Origin: Lactonifactor longoviformis DSM 17459
GTDB lineage: Bacteria; Bacillota; Clostridia; Lachnospirales; Lachnospiraceae
NCBI RefSeq assembly: GCF_900129135.1
Contig: NZ_FQVI01000013.1
Location: 1 to 64,000 of the forward strand
Direction: 5' to 3'
Length of the DNA stretch: 64,000 nt
Notes under the pieces: generated by a model
What the model saw: only the letters and a program-made list of their open reading frames with translations
The model's database searches: none
What the model was told of the DNA's origin: nothing
Shown here: positions 59,511 through 64,000 of the stretch, piece after piece
Position numbering within the stretch: the first letter of the stretch is position 1
How the letters are laid out: every line of letters begins with the position of its first letter
Translations under genes and position numbers: made by a program

Positions 59511-60050
59511 ATGAAGATAAAAAAACATACGATGATTGCTCTGTTTGTGGGATTACAGGCATGTGTGATCCAGATCATCGATCAATGCATACATGGTGTT
59601 CTGCCCCCTGCCGGAAATACCGGATTCGCATGGGTATCGTTCCTGGCCTGGGCCACTTATTTTATGGCGGGCTGTACCATTAAGGACGGCGTCCGGGCCT
59701 TCCTGGGATTTCTCATAGGCATAATAGCATCTATCATTATTATGCTGTTGTCCGGACCTTTTGGAGCCCTGGGATTCTTTGCCACGCCTCTGGCAATTCT
59801 CATTATCGCCTGGCTGCTGTTCTACCTGGAGATTGCCCCTCACATGTTCAGTTTGGTTCCGGCGGTCTACATAGCCGCAGGCGCTTATTTCGGCTGTATG
59901 TCATATGTACCGGGTGCGGAATATGGAACGGTCTTTCTCACAGAGATGATTTATCTGACTCTCGGATTATTCTTTGGCTGGATGACCATTGCGTTCAGGA
60001 CATGGTATGAATCAGGGCGGGGCAAAGCAGAAGCAGCAGAGAGAAGCTGA
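59511..60050 (+). CDS. DUF1097-family membrane protein
   Basis: A 179-residue membrane protein with about five or six helices. FAWVSFLAWATYFMAGCTIK, DGVRAFLGFLIGIIASIIIM and a Gly-rich helix are typical of DUF1097 proteins, which resemble small permeases or permease subunits. It lies between the metallochaperone and the C45 enzyme. Its most likely role is transport of the operon's substrate or of an ion. The ATG follows GTAGGAGG. The function of the family is not established. Confidence 0.8.
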   Translation: MKIKKHTMIALFVGLQACVIQIIDQCIHGVLPPAGNTGFAWVSFLAWATYFMAGCTIKDGVRAFLGFLIGIIASIIIMLLSGPFGALGFFATPLAILIIAWLLFYLEIAPHMFSLVPAVYIAAGAYFGCMSYVPGAEYGTVFLTEMIYLTLGLFFGWMTIAFRTWYESGRGKAEAAERS

Positions 60051-60078
60051 ATGCGGGGATCCTAAAGGAGGGAATTAA

Positions 60079-61161
60079 ATGAACTTTCCGTATATTGAGA
60101 TTGAAGGCACTCCCTATGAAATCGGTTTTCAGGAGGGGGAAAGCTTTAAGACCCAGATTGCAGGAAGCATTGCCTGTTACAAGGTAATGTTCAAGGACTA
60201 CTCGGATCTCAGCTGGGACAGGGCAAGAGAACTGTCGAGACAATTTATACCAGTGATCACGGAGTACAATCCGGATTATCTGGAGGAGATGAAAGGAATT
60301 GCCGATGGTTCCGGTTTTGATTTTGAAGATATTCTGGCTCTGAACTGCAGAAGCGAGCTTGTATTTGTGGGGAAGGAGTTCGACAGGATGGATGGGGGAT
60401 GTACTTCCATCGGGGTGAGCAGTGAGGCCGGAGCGTCAGGAAATGCTTTTCTGGCTCACAACTGGGATTGGAAGACAAGCCAGCGTTCGTCCATGGTTAT
60501 GATGAAAATCCGTCAGAAAAACGGAAAGCCCACGATATTTATGGTAACAGAGGCCGGGATCATAGGAAAGACTGGATTCAACAGTGCAGGCGTTGCCCTT
60601 TACCTGAATGCCCTTTCAACGAATCAGGCGCCGGGGGGACTGCCTCTGCATATGGCTATGCGGGGAATTCTGGACTGTGAGACCCTGACGGAGGCAGTAA
60701 AGGCCGCGACAAGGATGCCTCTTGGGTGCTGTGCAAACTTTATGCTGGGACACAAGAACGGGGAATGTATCGATCTGGAGATTGAAAATGAGGATTTTGA
60801 TGTATTATATCCCCGGGACGGAATTATCGTCCATACGAATCATTTTCTAAGTCCCAGACTTCCCCTTGCACCCCGGAAAGATACTACCAAATATAAACTA
60901 CCGGATAGCTTTATACGCCTGGGGAGGGCTGAAAAGCTGATGCGGTCCGTGGATAGTAAAATTACAGCCGGGGACATTATTGAGGTACTCTCAGATCATG
61001 TGGAATATCCTTGCAGTATCTGCCGCCATGATGACCTGAAGGCAGAGCCCGGCCTGCGTATGGGCACCGTATTTTCTATGGTTGTAAACCTGACTTCCGG
61101 CGATATCTATTTCTGCAAGGGAAACCCCTGTGAAAACAAGTATGAGCAATATCATATCTGA
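60079..61161 (+). CDS. C45-family autoproteolytic acyltransferase/hydrolase
   Basis: A 360-residue Ntn-hydrolase. The self-cleavage site G107-C108 lies in DGGCTSIGVSSE, followed by FLAHNWDWKT, the strand motif of acyl-CoA:6-APA acyltransferases and relatives. After cleavage Cys108 would become the N-terminal nucleophile of the beta subunit. Substrates of bacterial members are acylated amines or amides; the penicillin acyltransferase itself is fungal. The ATG follows AAAGGAGGG. Together with the serine hydrolase and the NodB protein it makes a third hydrolase for amide or ester bonds in one operon. Confidence 0.85.
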   Translation: MNFPYIEIEGTPYEIGFQEGESFKTQIAGSIACYKVMFKDYSDLSWDRARELSRQFIPVITEYNPDYLEEMKGIADGSGFDFEDILALNCRSELVFVGKEFDRMDGGCTSIGVSSEAGASGNAFLAHNWDWKTSQRSSMVMMKIRQKNGKPTIFMVTEAGIIGKTGFNSAGVALYLNALSTNQAPGGLPLHMAMRGILDCETLTEAVKAATRMPLGCCANFMLGHKNGECIDLEIENEDFDVLYPRDGIIVHTNHFLSPRLPLAPRKDTTKYKLPDSFIRLGRAEKLMRSVDSKITAGDIIEVLSDHVEYPCSICRHDDLKAEPGLRMGTVFSMVVNLTSGDIYFCKGNPCENKYEQYHI

Positions 61162-61182
61162 TCAGAAAGAACGGGGAAATAC

Positions 61183-62430
61183 ATGAAGATTAGTTTTGGA
61201 TATGGGAAAAGTGTACAGGAGGCAGAAATTCCTGAGAGAAATCTCATCGCTGTGCTGGAATCAAACCCCATGACGCATGATAGAAGAGATGCCGAAGCGG
61301 CGGCATTCGCCTTAGAGCATCCCATCGGGACGCCCCGGTTGAGGGATATGGTCAGGGCGGGACAAAAGGTGGCAATTGTGACAAGTGATATTACCAGGCC
61401 TCTGCCCTCCTGGGAAATTATGCCCTTGGTATTGGATGAGCTGTATGAGGGAGGCATCTCTAAGGAGGATGTCACTGTAGTTCTGGCTCTGGGTTCACAC
61501 AGGAAACATACGGAAGAAGAGATTATTCACCTTGTGGGAGAACGGTGCTATGGGGAAGTGAAATGTAAAGACTCCGATCCGGAGGACTGTGTTCATCTGG
61601 GAGTTACCCGAAATGGAACCCCGGTTGACATAACGAGAACAGTGAGTGAGGCAGATTTCAGGGTATGCCTTGGAAATATTGAATTTCATTATTTTGCTGG
61701 TTACTCAGGGGGAGCAAAGGCAATCATGCCAGGGGTTTCAACACCTGAGGCTATCCGGAAAAATCATCGGCTCATGACCCATGAAAATTCCTGCGCGGGA
61801 AGACTGGGGGACAATCCTCTCCGTGCGGATATTGAAGAAGCCGGAAGGATTACCGGCATTGATTTTATCGTAAACGCCGTTTTAGATGAGCATAAGCATA
61901 TCGTATACTGCACAGCCGGAGATGTGATTAAGGCTCACCGGGCAGGCTGCGCATATCTTGACAAAATGTACAGAAAGAGTATTCCCCGGCGGGCCGATAT
62001 TGTGCTCGTCTCTCAGGGCGGAGCTCCGAAGGATGCAAACTTATACCAGACCCAAAAGGCACTGGACAATGCCAGGCATGCGGTAAAAAAGGGCGGCACG
62101 ATTATTCTGATTGGTGCTTGCAGCGAGGGCATGGGAAGCGCCGAGTTCCAGCGGTGGCTTACAAGTGCACCCACGTCCCGCTCTATGATTCGGAGGATAG
62201 AAGAGGAGTTTGTGCTGGGAGGGCATAAAGCAGCCGCCATAGGTATGGTATTAGAGGATGCGCGAATTGATCTTGTTTCGGAAATGGATCCGGCCTTTGT
62301 AAAACGCATATTTCTAACTCCCCAGCCGTCGGTACAGGAGGCATTAGATCAGGCCATGAAACGGTATGGGGCGAATGCCTCGGTAATTGCAATGCCCTTT
62401 GGGGGCTCCACACTGCCCGTTGTAACTTAG
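61183..62430 (+). CDS. larA: LarA-family nickel-dependent (lactate-type) racemase
   Basis: A 415-residue protein of the LarA (DUF2088) family. Residues corresponding to the LarA active site are visible: TSDITRP (Asp69, Arg72), GSHRKH (His106, His109), and FHYFAGYSGGAKAIMPG (His169, Lys179), with His195/His200 in NHRLMTH. LarA uses a nickel-pincer pyridinium cofactor made by LarB, LarC and LarE. None of these is in the window, so the cofactor must be made elsewhere. LarA paralogues racemise lactate, malate-like and other 2-hydroxy acids. A malic enzyme downstream makes malate racemase an attractive reading, but that is inference. Confidence 0.85.
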   Translation: MKISFGYGKSVQEAEIPERNLIAVLESNPMTHDRRDAEAAAFALEHPIGTPRLRDMVRAGQKVAIVTSDITRPLPSWEIMPLVLDELYEGGISKEDVTVVLALGSHRKHTEEEIIHLVGERCYGEVKCKDSDPEDCVHLGVTRNGTPVDITRTVSEADFRVCLGNIEFHYFAGYSGGAKAIMPGVSTPEAIRKNHRLMTHENSCAGRLGDNPLRADIEEAGRITGIDFIVNAVLDEHKHIVYCTAGDVIKAHRAGCAYLDKMYRKSIPRRADIVLVSQGGAPKDANLYQTQKALDNARHAVKKGGTIILIGACSEGMGSAEFQRWLTSAPTSRSMIRRIEEEFVLGGHKAAAIGMVLEDARIDLVSEMDPAFVKRIFLTPQPSVQEALDQAMKRYGANASVIAMPFGGSTLPVVT

Positions 62431-62456
62431 AGTGTAAGGATAGGAGAAAAGAAGAT

Positions 62457-63209
62457 ATGGATGCCTGGTTCGATCGAGTCATTGCCTTTTTGGCTGATGT
62501 AATGACTCAAAATGTGTGGTTTGCTCCCATTTTGAGTCTGGCAGCAGGGATAGTGACCTCTTTTACGCCCTGCTCTCTATCGGCAGTGCCTTTGGCTCTT
62601 GCCTATATGGAAAGGACATCCTCCACCCCCCGTACTGCATTCCGGCTGTCATTGACTATGGCTGCCGGGATGGCGGGGACATTTGCCGTCTTTGGATCTG
62701 CTGCATCTATAATCGGCCATTATATGCACGAGATTGGCCACTGGTGGAGTTTGATTATGGGGCTTCTTATGATTCTGATGGCTTTACAGACCTGGGGTAT
62801 GATAAAAATATTTCCTGGAAAGAGGGAGCATAGACATCACGGCCGCCAGGGGGACAGTCATGGAGGGTGCGGCTGCCATGCAGGGGATATGAAGAAAATG
62901 CCTGGAAACGGATATGTGGGAGCGTTTTTTACCGGAGCTTTGAGCGGGGTATTTGCATCCCACTGTGCTGGGCCGGTGATGGTTGCCCTGCTTGCAATCG
63001 TGGCTCAGTCGGAAAACGGACTGCTCTGGGGAATTTTCCTAATGATTTTATATGCGGCCGGCCACGGTATTTTGCTGGTACTAGCAGGGACCGGTTACAG
63101 TGCGGCAGACAGTTGGATACGCAGTCCTAAATATAACAGGGTAAGCAGATTGCTGCGGGTAGTGTTAGGAGCGGTAATTCTGTTTATCGGCCTATGGATG
63201 CTATTATAA
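62457..63209 (+). CDS. CcdA/DsbD-like membrane protein with His/Cys-rich loop
   Basis: A 250-residue membrane protein with six helices. The paired Cys motifs are SFTPCSLSAVPLALAYM near residue 40 and FASHCAGPVMVALL near 165, as in CcdA proteins that pass reducing power across the membrane. Between the halves lies an unusual loop (about 120-145) with EHRHHGRQGDSHGGCGCHA, which looks metal-binding. Related proteins are found near metal exporters and mercury genes. It may supply or regulate redox or metal state for an exported partner, none of which is visible. The start ATG follows TAGGAGAAAAG. Confidence 0.78.
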   Translation: MDAWFDRVIAFLADVMTQNVWFAPILSLAAGIVTSFTPCSLSAVPLALAYMERTSSTPRTAFRLSLTMAAGMAGTFAVFGSAASIIGHYMHEIGHWWSLIMGLLMILMALQTWGMIKIFPGKREHRHHGRQGDSHGGCGCHAGDMKKMPGNGYVGAFFTGALSGVFASHCAGPVMVALLAIVAQSENGLLWGIFLMILYAAGHGILLVLAGTGYSAADSWIRSPKYNRVSRLLRVVLGAVILFIGLWMLL

Positions 63210-63239
63210 AATTAGTGAATCATATACGGAGGAGCCAGA

Positions 63240-64000
63240 ATGGATTATGCAAAGGAATCATTAAAACTGCACTATAAATGGCAGGGAAAGATTGAAGTAA
63301 CCCCGAGAGCTGAGGTGAACAGTAAGGAGGCACTGTCCCTGGCCTATACGCCAGGGGTAGCCCGGCCATGCCTGGAGATTCAGGAAGATTTGAACAAGAG
63401 CTTCGATCTCACCCGCCGATGGAATACGGTTGCAGTTGTGACCGACGGAACTGCTGTACTTGGCCTGGGGGACATCGGGCCGGAGGCCGGCATGCCGGTG
63501 ATGGAAGGTAAGTGTGTGCTTTTTAAGGCATTTGGAGAGGTGGATGCAATCCCTCTCTGCATCAGAAGTAAGGACGTAGATGAGATTGTTCATACGGTTG
63601 CCTTACTGGCCGGAAGTTTTGGGGGTATAAATCTGGAGGATATCAGCGCACCCAGGTGCTTTGAAATAGAGAAAAAATTAAAGGAATGCTGTGAGATCCC
63701 AATCTTCCACGATGATCAGCACGGAACCGCCGTGGTTACGCTGGCGGGATTAATGAATGCCCTAAAACTGGTGGGAAAGAAGCTGGAGAATATTAAAGTC
63801 GTGACCAGCGGCGCGGGTGCGGCAGGCATTGCCATTATACGGCTGCTTATCAGTATGGGGGTCGGAAGAGTCATAATGACGGATCGCACAGGCGCGATTT
63901 ATAAAGGCAGATCTGGGTTGAATCCTATCAAACAGGAGATGGCGGAGATTACAAATCAGGATTGTGAAAAAGGTGCTTTAGCAGATGTAATCAAGGGCGC
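63240..64000 (+). CDS. NAD(P)-dependent malic enzyme, N-terminal part (cut by window edge)
   Basis: An ATG at 63240 preceded by CGGAGGAGCC opens a frame that runs off the window. The sequence reads AYTPGVARPCLEI, VVTDGTAVLGLGDIGPEAGM, then FHDDQHGTAVVTLAGLMNAL and a Rossmann motif VVTSGAGAAGIAIIRLL. These match bacterial malic enzyme, which converts malate to pyruvate and carbon dioxide. About 253 residues are visible of roughly 390 (or longer if fused). It lies 30 bases after the CcdA-like gene and probably ends the operon, feeding its product into central metabolism. Confidence 0.93.
   Translation, partial: MDYAKESLKLHYKWQGKIEVTPRAEVNSKEALSLAYTPGVARPCLEIQEDLNKSFDLTRRWNTVAVVTDGTAVLGLGDIGPEAGMPVMEGKCVLFKAFGEVDAIPLCIRSKDVDEIVHTVALLAGSFGGINLEDISAPRCFEIEKKLKECCEIPIFHDDQHGTAVVTLAGLMNALKLVGKKLENIKVVTSGAGAAGIAIIRLLISMGVGRVIMTDRTGAIYKGRSGLNPIKQEMAEITNQDCEKGALADVIKG

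Overview
The window looks like part of the chromosome of an anaerobic, low-to-mid GC Firmicute, most likely Clostridia of the Lachnospiraceae type. The signs are strong Shine-Dalgarno sequences at nearly every start, a T-box leader on proS, YesM/YesN two-component regulation, choline/cell-wall-binding repeats on a secreted glycosidase, corrinoid methyltransferase gene sets of the kind found in acetogens, and no respiratory genes. The genus is an inference; no rRNA or tRNA gene was seen.

Layout. 1-302 is the 3' end of a group II intron. 431-3072 holds a GAPDH gene (minus) facing a small tautomerase and an AEC permease. 3254-7560 is an eroded stretch: an IS66 transposase relic, a small intact operon (ArsC-fold protein, unknown, ThpR), a cysteine-rich (CCG) protein, then a chain of broken genes (peptide deformylase, EamA permease, LysR head, GcvT-like tail). 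7855-9964 is a promoter, T-box and proS, followed by a LacI regulator.

11271-17543 (minus) is a methylated-compound cluster: an MttB-family methyltransferase without pyrrolysine, two transporters and two UroD-family proteins, with a divergent PucR regulator. 19618-28513 is a pair of divergent operons: a sodium:solute symporter with a small partner protein, and an acyl-CoA pathway (AMP-forming ligase, CoA-transferase, SDR, 3-hydroxyacyl-CoA dehydrogenase, thiolase) that would suit use of a short-chain hydroxy or keto acid. 28535-34439 (minus) is the most striking region. A GntR regulator and two matching operator-like sites control a tight operon of corrinoid protein, UroD-like protein, MtrH-like methyltransferase, two TSUP permeases and a MetH-activation-like protein. 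The corrinoid protein lacks the cobalt-ligating histidine (Gln in its place).

34854-38682 is a LysR regulator divergent from a DUF819 permease and an MlrC-like M81 peptidase. 39288-53389 is a sugar-sensing and uptake locus: membrane-anchored sugar-binding protein, YesM kinase, YesN regulator, two binding lipoproteins, a XylG/XylH-type ABC transporter and a 1571-residue secreted GH43 enzyme with Ig-like and cell-wall-binding repeats. 53917-54519 is tag.

54615-64000 is an FCD-type GntR regulator divergent from a ten-gene run: PQ-loop protein, serine hydrolase, PgdA-type deacetylase-fold hydrolase, small CxxC protein plus CobW/ZNG metallochaperone with a His-rich insert, DUF1097 membrane protein, C45 acyltransferase/hydrolase, LarA-like nickel racemase, CcdA-like protein with a His/Cys loop, and malic enzyme (cut by the window edge). 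It reads as an uncharacterised catabolic operon for an amide- or ester-containing compound whose product enters as a hydroxy acid.
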